Below are positions 23,733 through 35,322 of a stretch of DNA of 64,000 bases, in pieces. The DNA comes from Aquanectria penicillioides (Eukaryota > Ascomycota > Sordariomycetes > Hypocreales > Nectriaceae): contig PYIU01000003.1 in the NCBI GenBank assembly GCA_003415625.1, positions 5,518,001 through 5,582,000 on the forward strand, in the 5' to 3' direction. The translations under genes were made by a program, and so were the position numbers. The first letter of the stretch is position 1. Every line of letters starts with the position of its first letter. Under the pieces are notes generated by a model. It was not told the origin of the DNA. It did not search any database and worked only from the letters and a program-made list of their open reading frames with translations.

Positions 23733-24601
23733 GAAGGTTGCTCCCGAGGATGTAATATGAAACGAATCAAAATGTTTGGATAAAAGACAAAAGGCTTCTT
23801 TTTACTTTGTACATAATAATATCAGATCCTATCATGTAAGTGATGGATGAGTGGACGAGGAGAAGAGCGTACAAGACAACCAGCAGGCGAACATTTGGGA
23901 TACAGGAACAAACAGGGTGCATTCGGGGGAGGACACAAAGTGCGCTTTTTGGCTCGCCGCCAGCATGAAATTTGTTTCTTTTTTTGTTTCTCTCTCTCTT
24001 TTTCTTTTTGTATGTTGCATGTATTCACCTGTGGTATGGATGGAAGGGGGTAGACGGGAGAATTGCATGTTTGGGCATGGGCATCTGCTGACTGGACGGA
24101 CTGTAATTGTATTGCTGAGACTGCCATTTACGTTGATATTGGACCAACGCCGAATAGACTTGCATGATTGCGAGGGCGTCCTTCAGAAATGCCTGAAATC
24201 CACCGTGTTCGTTAGGTCATGACGTGCATAGCAAGCAATGTAGTCTTTCGGGGCCGTGAATTTTCTTCCTTGCTTTGTCTGTGCCTCTAAGCGGTTGGCC
24301 TCGACTCTTGAATTCATTCATTCAAGACCGCGCCACCCAAATGCAATGTATGAATGGATGTGACTGGACACGTTCTGGCTCGACCACCCTCAAAATGCGA
24401 TATCATAATGCCCGAGCTTCCCTGCTGCGCTCTCGGCCCCCGACCCCCCCGCTGTTGCGCATGATAGCAGACACGCGATTCGCCTTGGGGCCGTTGTCAT
24501 CCTGTCGCCGTCGTCATCGCCATCGTAATCCTCTGACAACGCAACGCAGCATAGTGATAGCTCAAAGGGTCTTTGGCGAGATAGTTCCGTTCTCCTACCC
24601 A
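23733..24601. other. convergent 3' intergenic region
   Basis: This lies between the Ted1-like gene (+) and CDC26 (-). It has AT-rich and pyrimidine tracts around 23970-24010 and no recognised gene. Confidence 0.55.
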
Positions 24602-24841
24602 TCACCTCCCGCGCCTCGTCACGCCGATTCGGTCCTCCCTGGCCCTCCTCAGGCGGGCCTCGGCATCGGGGCTCGCCTGAACGCCCTCCATGCCCGCAGC
24701 CTCGGCGGCGGCCTGGGCCTCGGCGGCAGCGGCGATACGCGCCTGTTGCGCGGCGACGAGAGCCTCACGTGCGCGCCGGTCCTCGTAGGCGGCCACGTCC
24801 TCGGACGTGATGTGGAGGGTCGTTGCTGGTCGACGGAGCAT
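24602..24841 (-). CDS. anaphase-promoting complex subunit Cdc26
   Basis: This single-exon gene encodes 79 aa, easily missed for its size. The N-terminus MLRRPATTLHITSEDVAAYEDRRA matches the conserved Cdc26 start (MLRR-x-x-T, then an acidic helix); in the human complex the N-terminal peptide of CDC26 sits in the TPR superhelix of APC6/CDC16 and stabilises it. An Ala/Gln-rich helix follows, and the tail contains the conserved DRIGV element near the end. The upstream open frame adds 37 residues before this methionine but looks like leader, and Cdc26 proteins start at MLRR. The role is structural support of the APC/C ubiquitin ligase in the nucleus. Identification rests on the N-terminal and C-terminal signatures together. 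Confidence 0.85.
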   Translation of the reverse strand: MLRRPATTLHITSEDVAAYEDRRAREALVAAQQARIAAAAEAQAAAEAAGMEGVQASPDAEARLRRAREDRIGVTRRGR

Positions 24842-25908
24842 CTTGCTGGATAGTCTCCCTTTGTTTGCTTCCTTTCCGCTCCTTTTTGAAGGGCGGTGCG
24901 TATCCTGAGAGGGCTGTGATGGGACACAGAAGAGAAAGAGAACGAAGAACAAAAGACAGAAGGAGAAAATCAGGGCACGTTCATGTGAGAGTGGGCGTTG
25001 TAGACGTTGCTATTTCTGCTCCTCGCCGAGATCCGCTTTGCAGGCTTTCAAGTACGCCAACACCCTTGTAGGATTTGACGACGCCTGATTCCTTTGTTGG
25101 TGGGTTGATACTACGTTGCTCAGCCGAGCTGAGATGCAAGGGCGAAGAAGAATGCTGTTGAAAGGACCGTCAACGTCGCGTGCTGAGTGATGGTGTTGGC
25201 GTTGTGGTTGGCGTTGGTGTCAGCGATTGATCAAAGCTTACAGGCGCCCCTGCACGTGGGCATCCCCACATCCGCAGCCCAGTTATGGATGCCGCCTGCG
25301 GCCTGACTTCAGAGAAGGCCTTCATCAAGGCTCTTATACGACACTATCGGGAACATCCATTTTGATTGTCCTCTTCAGAAATATTGATTATTGTATTCGT
25401 TCAATTTGACGAACATCAAGTGCATGCTCTGGATTACGAGCCACCCTTTCTGTCGTCCCCCATGTGCTGGCTTCGCCAACCTGGGTCAAGGCAGCATCTC
25501 GCTATGTTCCATCAATGTTTTAGTCCCTGCCCATATCCCATCCATTTCTTCATATTTCCAGTGATATCGTAGACCTGTATGTACCCTTATAATGCGCCAC
25601 GCAGAGGTATCTTGCAATTCGACCTTTGCATCCATTTCCCAATGCCCCAAGATATCAGCCGATAACCAACCGCCAAACCAACGCAACAATAAAAATAAAA
25701 GTAAAAGTAAAAGCAAGGCATCGATGTCGTAAGTGCAAGAAGAACATGGGTCGGTCTCGGCATGTTCCTCTGCTTTGTGGCATTCTTCAAAACCCAGTCG
25801 CGCAAACGTTCTCCGTCTCCCACCTCAAAAAATCTCCCAAATCTTGATGCAGGTTGTAGCCCATTGGCACTGGCTCGGCGGGATCATCTGTGTCTACATC
25901 CTCATTGC
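24842..25908. other. intergenic region between two minus-strand genes
   Basis: This holds the CDC26 promoter and the 3' flank of the unknown disordered-protein gene. An A-rich stretch with repeated AAAAGTAAAAG-like words lies near 25688-25715. No gene was recognised. Confidence 0.5.
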
Positions 25909-27998
25909 TCACAACGAGTGGGAGCATCGGACTTGGGGCCTACTGTCCATCGAGCCGCGAGATGTATAATGAACAGGCTGGCCTTCGCCCACCCACCTCT
26001 TCAAACCCTGAGTATCCGAGAACCTCTCCTTCTCGAAGGTAGAACTGAGCGCAGTGTAGCTCCAGAATCCTGAAGGGTATTCTGATCCAACAGGGATAGG
26101 AAGTTCTGCATCCAAGTCTATTGTCGATGGCGTTGATGAGAGGGTACTGCTTGATGATTCTCTTAATGAAAGTGGGGGCACCTCCTCTGATCGTAACTCT
26201 CCATGAGTCTCAAAGCCGAACGACTCGAACCAATTGGCAATATCGTTTACCTGCTTGTCATCCTCTCCAATAGTGAGATCCGGGAACAAGTCTCCAGCAC
26301 CACAGAGAATAGCCATCTGGAACGCTGTCCAGTCCTGAGTGTCATCCATGACTTTCACTCCCTGACATATCTCGGCTTTGGAGAAGGTGATGGGGCCATG
26401 TCGGAACGTTGGGCTTGTGAATGTGAAAGGAGTGCTGTAGAGATAGAGGATCCCGTCCTTTTCCTCTGGCATTAAGATTGGCTTCCGCAGCTTTGGCTGC
26501 TTTAGCAGCCGCCTTGATTTTTTGTCTGGTGTCGTCACTAAAATTTCTGGAAGTAAGGGAAGTGGCTTTTTCGTTGGTGATGCTTCGAACCTTGCAGGGT
26601 TCTTAGGGGGAAGAGGTGGCAGGACAGGCGATGGTGGTGGTGGAAGCGTAATATCAGCTAACGTTTCCGTTTCCCCCTTTGGCTGGTACGTTAGTGGCTT
26701 CAAATATAGCTCGCTACTTGAAGTATCCTCAGGAAAAAGCTCCAAGTGGATAGCATCTTCATCGCCAGGCGTGCTAGGAGATGGATCTTCCAAGAAGGTA
26801 CCTGTCTCCACGCCAGAGGCCCCAATGCGAGATGGGAGATCCTCGAGGTGGAATGGTTCTACCGGCGACTCAGGGCACTCTGATTTCACGCTGTAAGCCG
26901 ACGCAGAATCGAATGAGAGCCGAGATTTTGCGCGATTCTCTTCCTCTTGTTGGGCCTTCTCTCGTTTCTTCTTCAGCATTTCCAGCCGCTCTGGCGTCAA
27001 CATTTCATCAGCTTGGATGCGCTTGAAGCGCTGACCAGTGAGAATGTCTGTGACATTTCCCGAGAGATTCCACGACAGAGGAACGCGAATCTGGGATCTC
27101 TTTGGACGAGTCTCGCGAAATGAAGTCTGCTTGGCGCTCTTCTTTCGTTTTGGCTTCTTCACCGACGCCTTTCTAGCGGGCGATGGGACGGGAGTTGGAG
27201 ATTTGCTTTCTCCGGACCTTTGGTCCTTCTTGTACCTCAATGGGAGGGGCATTGATTCCGTGTGTTTAGGTGTTGTGGAGTGTGAAAGTGGTGAGGAAGA
27301 CTTTGACAAGTCAAAAGTTTGTGAAATTGGTCTAACATCGCTGAGGGCGGCCCCGACAGCTTTGATCGCTTCGTCAGTCTTGAAAATTAAATGCTCAAAG
27401 GTCGACCCAGTAGGACTGTCTTTGTAGTTGGTCAGAGCCGAGCTACGGCCGGAGCGGCTTTCCGAATGATCGGCGCTGAGGATAGACAAAGAGATGGAGG
27501 TCCTTGGATGACTTTGGGATAAAGGGATTTCTAAATTCGGAAGAATCAGGAGTTCGGCACTTGGTCGGGGAGGCCGTTGGGGGGAGTGGGACTGTTGGTC
27601 GTTCCCGTCTAGCCTTTGCTCAGGTAGACAAAGAGCCGACGCAGCTTTTATATTGATTGGCGGAGTTCCTGCAAAAGCATCCTTTTTCGATTCGAGGCTT
27701 GGGAGCAAGCTATGCGTTGAAGAGGGTTTGGGTGTGTCGTTGAAAAGGCGGCTGAACGAGCCCGAGGCTCGGTGGCTGGTGTTGGCTCTGCGAAAGTCGA
27801 GGATAGACTTGGGGAACCATCTGTCTTGGTGGTTGGGATCCATGATTTTGCGCGCTGCTTCTTTTGCGCGATCTGGCTGGTAGGTCGAGTGTGTTCGTCA
27901 ATGCCTGCGCAGGCCCAATCGAGGTCGTCGTCACTCCTGGACTTGGAGCGTATTGGGGGTAAGAGCCGCCGAAATGAGAGTCCTCCCATGGTGGGCAT
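25909..27998 (-). CDS. unknown fungal protein, long disordered N-terminal half
   Basis: A continuous frame of 644 aa runs from the ATG at 27843. A second, protein-like frame begins at the ATG at 27998 (MPTMGGLSFRRLLPPIRSKS) and meets the main frame around 27870, where the main frame reads PDRAKEAARKIMDPNHQDRW without interruption. One extra base near 27870 would fuse both into about 696 aa; a tested intron (GTGACG to CTACCAG) does not give the right phase. I therefore report the longer span with the break. The N-terminal ~400 residues are Ser/Pro/Lys-rich with a basic cluster (KKPKRKKSAKQTSFRETRPKRS). The C-terminal third contains GILYLYSTPFTFTSPTFRHGPITFSKAEICQG and WTAFQMAILCGAGDLFPDLT. I do not recognise the family, and no function is proposed. 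Confidence 0.65.
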
Positions 27999-28116
27999 CG
28001 CGATGTACGTACAAGGCTAAAGCTGGCTAGCGCAGGTAGTCGACCGTAGGGAGTGTCGTGAAAAAGAAAGAAACGGCGTTCACATAGCTCTCGGGATACA
28101 GGAGGTAGATTGAGCA

Positions 28117-28136
28117 GAAGCGAAGCGAAGCGAAGC
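28117..28136. repeat. tandem repeat, 4 x GAAGC
   Basis: Four perfect 5-bp units lie upstream of the minus-strand gene starting near 27998. Confidence 0.85.
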
Positions 28137-30041
28137 AAGGGGTGCGACGAATGTTGCGTGTTGACGATATGAAGGCACATGGGCCACCTGAGATTGTCCA
28201 GTCCCCGCAACCTTGAAAATAGCCGGGGAAGCAAAGACGATATACAGCTACGCCTGGGAATGTTAGCAAACCACATGGCATAGGACAAATCAAATATCCT
28301 GCAGAAAACACGGTGCGGGCGGCCGAGGATGGTGAGGACTTGGGCCGTTGGAGTGCTTTTCGTGGCCGTGTAAGCGGGCGACAGGGATCTTGAGAGTTAC
28401 ATGACCAGGGTCCCAGGATGCAAGGATGCAATGTGGAGCAGCAATAACGACCAACCTTGCACAGCATGCAGCCAAAATGATGGCGCTGGGAGATGCTGGC
28501 GTGTGATGGCCCATGTGTGCGCCATTGGCCGCGGCTCAGTGTGGCGGATGCTATTCTGGCCTTTGAGCAGAATGCTTCACCGATGCAGGGCCGGCTTCGT
28601 ATCGTGATGCCATACTCCGTAGTCTTGGCCAGGACGTCCGTTTCGCCCCCACTGGCACCTGCGTGACACTGGCATCCTCTTTCGCTGCCGCCGGCGATAC
28701 CTCCGCGCGATAATGATGGCTGGTTATTCCTCCAACAATCCTTCCATGTTCCCCGTCATCCCTTGAAATAGTGAACCCCGGGCTATGGGGAATCGTACAA
28801 CTCGACTTGCACGGCCTATAGGATAGCGGTGCGACCATATGACGAACGTTGAGCCTCGAGCCACCCTGTCAGTGGTCCAGCCAAAGTGATAATTCGCGGC
28901 GGGCCCGAGAACGGAGTAAGACACAGGTGGTTGCGTCGGGCGTTGCAACACGAATTGAAAGACTCGAGGCCTCGATAGTGTGTGCACCTTGTATTACTAC
29001 AGGCCGTCACAGGGCCTTTTTCGGCCACTGTATAGTCAGCCTGGGTGGGTAACTTGGCAAAGGTGGGCGGAAGAGTCGGGGTCTACGGAGTAGGGGCTTG
29101 CGGCTGCGTAAACGAATCTACGTAGGCCGGGTGCTGAATCGAGCGAGTGTTGGCCCATGCCATGCGATGCCGTGTTGCCTTGATCCGGAGCATTTTGGAG
29201 GACCATCTCGAGGGACCAACACTCCCGGAGATCGCGCGTCGGCTGGCCCCACGATTGTGGAGAAGCAAAGGTCTCTTGAGCGCAGCTGCACGGCAGTGGC
29301 ATAGCCTGCGATGATTACCGCACTGCCGTCTCGCTCAAAGGTGAGAACTGGACATTGTGCAAGCAGCAGGCGCATGTGGTTGGTTGGACGTGCGACCCGG
29401 ACCCATTTCCAGGACAAGCCGGTGAGGATTTTAATGCTCTGGTGCAGGGAGGGGGGAGCAATCGCAAAAGGGCCCGGACAAGTCTAACAACGTCGATCAG
29501 CCAGTGGTCTGCAGGAGATCAACGCTCCGGCTGACCTTTGCCAAGCTGTGCCTCTGGTGTTGGTATCGAGGCCGTTGTGACTGGGCAGTGGCAAATGCCG
29601 CCAGCCATCGGCCGGTCGTGGGTGGTTTCAGGAAGGGAAGCTGGATTGAGGAAGCGTGTGAAGCTCGGTCCCAACATGGACCATGGCGAAGGACTACGGA
29701 ATTTATCTAATCAAGGCTGTTCTAGCCCCGACAGATGCTAGATAATCAGGCGCACAGTCGGACACGAAGCGGACCGAATCCCTCGGCGATGAGGTATAGA
29801 AGAGAGGAAAGCAGGAACAAGGGATCACTGCCCGGACACTGGATTTGCAACGTTGCGTATAGATGACAGAACTGGACCGTGGGACCGTAGATGGGGCCAG
29901 AGATGGAGGCGAGGGCGCGTTGTTGGCGATGGTGAGTAGACAACGGCCTGTTTGTGGCTGGTGAGGTGGGATTGAATGCCAGAAAAGGTAGGTAGGCACC
30001 TGGATAATTACCTGCCAACCTACCTCTGGCCTGAGGTATCA

Positions 30042-30057
30042 ACCTACCTAGGTAGGT
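30042..30057. repeat. perfect 16-bp palindrome of the ACCTAGGT family
   Basis: ACCTACCTAGGTAGGT equals its own reverse complement. It sits in a 70-bp cluster (about 29988-30062) of related words, including GGTAGGTAGG and CCAACCTACC. See the separate finding for the other copies in the window. Confidence 0.85.
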
Positions 30058-31141
30058 ACCTATCCCTCCCTGCACGTAGAAGGAAGGAGCAGGATCAATT
30101 ATGGCAGTGCCAAGGCCGGCCCTGCAGTGCATGCCGGTGCGCCATGCACTGTGCCACTCTGAACGGGGCCCTTGGAATGGCAGGCATGGTCCAACACTTT
30201 GTTGTGTTGTGTCCAAGCAAAGTTTAAAAGTTGAAGTCGTCCCGGTGGGCTGTGTATTGCCTCCATGATCCATGATATCCGGTTTCTGATCCAAGGCCCT
30301 CCAACTTCAATTGATAAAGTTTCCTGCCACATCATGTCGTGCCCCCATAAACCTTTCCTCACGGTGCAAACTCTCGTTTCCACACATCTCATCCTTCTAG
30401 AACCAGAGCATGACCCATGAACAACTACCGGTGCTGCATTACCTACTGTGTTCTGCATTATGCATCTCAGTGGGGCCCGAGTCAAAAATACAGTCAGAGC
30501 CATAATTATACATTTTGCTGAATGAAGGTGATGGCCCGGACCGACTAATAAGAAAATGGGACACCTTTTTCCCCAAACGCAAAAGCCAGACTAAGTTTCC
30601 TCCATTCAGCTAACTTGATTATTGGTTTTCAAAACAAGACACAATGCCCCCTCCCCACAGGTTCCAGACACCGCCCGCCAAGGCCCGACTTGGCTGCAGC
30701 GGCATCTATCCGTCGACAGGGCTTAGATGCCACCCTGAAACAAAGCTTGAAGGCTCGTGATGTGATATAGGTGCATACCCGCGCCTCCAAGCCGCCTTCC
30801 CATGTTCAACATCCGAGATGAAAACGGGCCATGTTCGGGAGCTGAAAGCCACGGTATCGTTTGACTATCCAACTGACGGCTATGTCGCAGTTAGGTATGT
30901 GCCTCAGTGCGGAAGGTAGCCGCGTAGGCTAGCCCACCTTTATCGCAACGCTGAGAGGCCAAGAGTAGGCGTTTTTAATGTTTCATCCTTTTCCTTCTTC
31001 TTTGTTTTCGCTGTGTTGTGTTGCGTTATGCTGAGCTGTACCAAACTTGACTGGAGCCCAAGTGCTAGTGCTCTCTGCTACAGCGTCTATCCTCGCCCGA
31101 CGTTACCAGTGGTCAATGACCATTTCAGCCTCTGCAAACCC

Positions 31142-31158
31142 CACACACACACACACAC
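31142..31158. repeat. CA dinucleotide repeat
   Basis: An uninterrupted CA microsatellite of about eight units. Confidence 0.85.
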
Positions 31159-32979
31159 CAAGACCCACGGGGACGTAAACCCTCGACTCCTTCTCAGCGC
31201 CCGACACGAGTTTTTTCTAATTTTGGCTGCCTTAGATAGCTGGAACGTCGGAAACTGCGCATGTTGAGGCGGGAAACAGGATTGCAAGTCGTGATGGAAT
31301 TTTATTTCCGCAATGTTCGTAGTTCTCTGGAATATTAAATCTACATGGCCTGGCAGCATCTCGTATTTTCTGTACTCCAAAATAACTCCTAAACATCCAA
31401 CTCGATAGTATCATCCCAAATTTTGTAATAGTCGTACGGTAAAGAGAGAGGAAAAGTATATTGCCTCGAATGAATGCTGCCTTCGGTCGTCCTAAGTCGT
31501 ACCCCATGTCGTATTCGTCGGGCGGCAGTGGCACTCCAGTCTCACGCCAGACCCTGCTTTGCTTAGTCGTTCTTATCGTCGCCACCATGCATTATCATGC
31601 TCAGATGGCAAGTTGCTCACGCCAATGATGTCGACTTCAGCGGCCGTGATTCTGCAATCGGTGGTAAATCTACACGCAGCTTAGCTGATGATGACTGCAT
31701 TCTATCAGAGAACTTCACCGTGCATCATCATGGGCTTGGGGTTCGCGCTTCTCAAAAAAGACGCTGTTGTATGTATGGGCGCGAACAATCGCGTCTCCTC
31801 CAACAACGGTTCGTTTTCATACTCTTGTATCACCACTGCCACTGTAGATTTTCCCCTTAAGATTGTCCCGAGCCAACACTTAAAAGATTGGATAACCCGG
31901 TCCGGCCAGGCAAACTCCCTGAGTGTATTGTCGACACACCGCCTCTCCTTCACAGCAAGCTTGATGAACTTTTGGCGGCCCATTTTGTCTGTCAAATAGA
32001 AGCACCAGGCACTGAGAAGGTCCTTTTTGGGCGAACTTCACGCAGCCAAAGTGTTGAAGAAGAAAAACAAATTGAATGATTCAGTGAATGTGTACAAATG
32101 TCAGATATGGTCATCCTAAACTTCTTAAGAAGAGAGTAGGAAGGAAGAGCGGCTCTTTAAATCATCCATCTATTGCCGTTTTCTCCATTTGTTGAGAAGA
32201 GGGTGGCTTTTTTGCCTTTTTTTTTTTCTTTCCGTTTTCACTCTCCAAGACAGGGCACGGTTGTACATTCCAAAAACTCTTGCCGCAAGCCCTTACTTGT
32301 TTTTTTTTTTCCTCTACCAGGTCTCAGGTGGGACGAAAAGCCACTTCAAAAGTATCTTGAATTCCACCGGTCGATCAAAGGGGCTGCCCATAGGTGGTTG
32401 GCTGGGGCCCATTGTGCTCCGTGACTGTCTTACTCAAGAGCCGCCGAGCAATGACTGGAAGCCATGGTGTCCTCAGAGATCATATTTCGCTTTGACCTGT
32501 TCTTTCTTTGTCCTGATCAATAATCACGGCAATCACAGACATGAGAGAAGCCTTGTGGGGAAACTTCTGTTTTCGTCTTTGTAGAAACCACTAGGTTTAA
32601 GCCGATGATAGTTCCATGAGGCTGGAGGGCATGGCCGAGGACGTATCTGGGTATCTCTCTTCTCATCCCTTTCCCCACCTTCTTCACTGGTCCACTGTTC
32701 CCCTGATTAATTGCAACCGTCATCAACTTCTCCCTAATTCATCATCCGGAAACCCAGCCATTCAAGGCAGCAAGAGAAATTCGTCTCAATATTGTGATGA
32801 AATGCAAAGTGCGAGGACGACCCAGTTTGAGAGCAATTGACATGCCAACAGGAGCAGTACGAAGAACAATGATATGATTTTCGACACTGGTGGTGGCGTT
32901 CAGCCGTAAACGCCATGACGAGACCCAGGACATTCTGGATTCTCGCAACACCTTGGTTATCAATGCGAGGGGACTCAAT

Positions 32980-32994
32980 GGGGGGGGGGGGGGG
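32980..32994. repeat. poly-G run (15 nt)
   Basis: An uninterrupted G homopolymer, likely variable or mis-called in length. Confidence 0.8.
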
Positions 32995-33315
32995 CTCAAA
33001 TACATGGGCTTCTGGAAATGTCCTCGTTTTTTTTTTTTCAAAGAATAAAGTGCCAACTGCTAACATTGAGTGGGAGTGGTGCAATCTGGTCGCCCAATGT
33101 GCTTTCAATACACATGCTGATTGCATGGTCATCGCGAATTGGCTGGCGTGGGCGAGCATGCTATTTCACAATGCACCAAACTAAGCTACTTGAGGTAAGA
33201 ATCATTTGTCTCCAAGGAAAAGCAGTGTTCAGTCGACATGTATCATATTTTAAGCGAGAAACATATATTATTGTTACCAAAGGCAAAGAGACAGTCCGGA
33301 GATTACGAATCGAGA

Positions 33316-34371
33316 TCAGCTATTTTCTTTTGATGCCTCGTTCCCTACAGCCTCGTCTTCGTCACCATCCTCATCCTCATCCTCATCCTCATCGTGCTGA
33401 ATGAACGGAACAAATCTGAAGTCCAAGAAGCTTCTCTTGCCCCCTTCCACGTCGACCATGAATTGGAGGCTCAGAACTCCTTGTCCATCTCCTCTCAAAC
33501 TGACTTTGCTCGCAATTCTCATCGCCTCGGTTGAGCTCTTGATGAAATCGAACTTGTAGCATTGTGACCACCGTTCCTGGATGCTAAATGTTTCGAGGAG
33601 GTCTTTTCCGCGCGCAAAATCAACTCCAGAGCTCCCAAGATCCCCTAAACCAGAGAGAGAAAGGTAAGGCGAGGTTTTGGTAGCTGCGATTGTCAACTTA
33701 ACTGGAGCTGTCGGGGAAATCTCAGCCAGAGCATCTAGAAGGGAACGAGATTGCATGATGATCTTGAAAGAGAGGTCATCTCGATCAAAAGGTATGTCTT
33801 CTGGAATCTCTGGCAAGTATGTGGTCAACGCAGCTGTAGTCTTTACACCACCCTCCTCGATGGTGATTTTGAAAGGGTCTCCCTCTTCGGCATAGAGGAG
33901 CGTACAAGTTCCAGAGATTCCAAGAGTTTGGTTACTGAAAGCATCCGGTCGGTAATTACGGAGATTGCTGCGATATGGATCCTGCTCAGCCTTCTGGGCC
34001 CGTGTGGCAATATCCACAGCCCCGAAAATTTGAAGAACTTCAAGGACAGATGACAAGGAAATTTGAAAGTTGGGAAGCTCAGGTGGATCTCCATCATCGG
34101 AGGTAGGCAGGCTGACAGAGTAGGATGAGAATAAGGCCTTATCAAGGAATGCAACTCCTGAAGAAGTTACAGGTCAGCAGCTGAGTTACGGCTACGTGTG
34201 AATTGATCCCTTACCTTGCATCACTCGTGCATGATCAGCCGCAAATCTGATACCATCTTCTGTGATCTGGACGTGCGCTCGAGGGGAAAAGCTAATACAT
34301 CGCAGAAGCTGATAAAGGGGCCGAGTCGACGTGGCCACGGCCCGAAAGATAGGCTGAGTCTCGGGGACCAT
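33316..34371 (-). CDS. rad1: DNA damage checkpoint clamp subunit Rad1
   Basis: Two exons (34371-34215, 34157-33316) are joined by a 57-nt intron (GTAAGG...TTCAG) and encode 332 aa. Rad1 is one subunit of the Rad9-Rad1-Hus1 sliding clamp, which is loaded at DNA damage sites and activates the ATR/Mec1-type kinase. The PCNA-like fold is indicated by FRAVATSTRPLYQLLRCISF, then HVQITEDGIRFAADHARVMQG, and SSVLEVLQIFGAVDI, followed by a second similar domain with ISPTAPVKLTIAAT and LSLQFMVDVEGG. The C-terminus carries an acidic tail encoded by a trinucleotide/hexanucleotide-like repeat at 33367-33396 (reads CATCCT on the plus strand) and ends in EASKENS. The start is the ATG before VPETQPIF; an in-frame codon upstream gives nine extra residues of doubtful use. 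OST5 lies 185 bp upstream on the same strand. Confidence 0.93.
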
Positions 34372-34556
34372 CTTCAAAACAAAACGGCTAGCTCTCACAC
34401 TGAATATGGGTGAGAAGTAAATGCGTGTATGAGGTAAACTTCAACAAAGAAAGAAAGAAAAAACTGGCAGAAATGCAACAGGTGCTCAGAAGCGTCTTCT
34501 CTTGTTTGCTCCAACTATTGTACACGAAACCGACGGAACGGGACTTTTGGGGTATC

Positions 34557-34912
34557 TCAGACGTAGACTCCGACAGCACAGAACATGTAAACGACTCCGA
34601 ACCTTGAGAAAAGTCAGCATCGATATCGAGACATCATTCGTAGACGGTGGGCCATACGCAATCGCCAGGGAAGCTGGAATGCCGAGCGCGGGGACGTTGA
34701 GGAAAGTTCGGTCTGCAGGATAGTCAGGAAACGGTTTATAAATCAATGATAGGAGCACCATCGGCAAACATACTCAGGGCGAAGATGCCGGTGGCAGAGA
34801 TTCCCAACAAGAGCAGAAAGAAGGCGACCCAGAACTGGCTTCCCTTGTTGACGGAAGGGAAGAATGGACTGCCAGCAGCAGCTTGCCAAACCTCATGCAG
34901 CGAGGAATCCAT
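34557..34912 (-). CDS. OST5: oligosaccharyltransferase subunit Ost5 (TMEM258 family)
   Basis: Three small exons (34912-34774, 34712-34658, 34602-34557) are split by introns of 61 and 55 nt and encode 79 aa. No single long frame reveals it. The product is a two-helix membrane protein of the ER oligosaccharyltransferase, which transfers the lipid-linked glycan to nascent proteins. Signatures read across the junctions: HEVWQAAAGSPFFPSV at the N-terminus, helix 1 QFWVAFFLLLLGISATGIFAL, the loop NRTFLNVPALGIPASLA, and helix 2 ending FGVVYMFCAVGVYV at the stop codon. Both donors are GTATG-type and both acceptors fit. The length equals the family norm of about 80 aa. Its start lies 410 bp from the divergent GCN5 start. 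Confidence 0.93.
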
Positions 34913-35322
34913 GTGCTAGGCTTCGCAGGGAAATTATAGCAATCGGATAGTAGTTGGTTCAGAGGATGAATGCTAATCCAGCAGGTTGAAAGTGGCACTC
35001 GGTGGGTGAATCGACGTCGGTTGCGGACTTGTGCTTGCTTGCAAGAGTCAAGCTGTGTTGTAACTGCGAGAGTCTGGGGCACTTTCCCAAGCTTACGATG
35101 TCGCATCGTGGCCGATAGACCAAAGGGGATTAGCGCATACTTTCCCCTGACGCAGCTGGAGCCTGGCTTGCGCGGTGTCGGGAATGACATAAGCAGTGCA
35201 CGGGCCATCGCGGCACCTCACCACCCACCATCATGATGCATCTCACGATGCAAACCCGTTCCAACTCAACACGCTTCCATCAACACCTACCCACGCCAAG
35301 TAGCGATTACTCTGTCGCAAAT
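34913..35322. promoter_or_regulatory. shared bidirectional upstream region of OST5 and GCN5
   Basis: 410 bp separate the two divergent start codons. It contains an inverted repeat ACGATG-TCG-CATCGT at 35095-35109 and a CAAC/ACC-rich leader just before the GCN5 start. No clear TATA box was seen. Shared regulation is an inference from the arrangement. Confidence 0.5.

Larger units (their letters stand above)
27999..33315. other. 5.3-kb intergenic region without a recognised gene
   Basis: Both strands were read. Many short frames occur, but none shows conserved motifs, plausible spliced continuation or biased composition. Structures seen are a GAAGC repeat (28117-28136), a cluster of ACCTA/TAGGT words with a perfect 16-bp palindrome at 30042-30057, a CA repeat (31142-31158) and a poly-G run (32980-32994). 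Non-coding transcripts cannot be excluded. Confidence 0.5.

Noticed and set aside
27900..27960. 58-nt intron (GTGACG to CTACCAG) joining the upstream frame of the 26-28 kb gene
   Set aside because: The resulting phase does not lead into the main reading frame.
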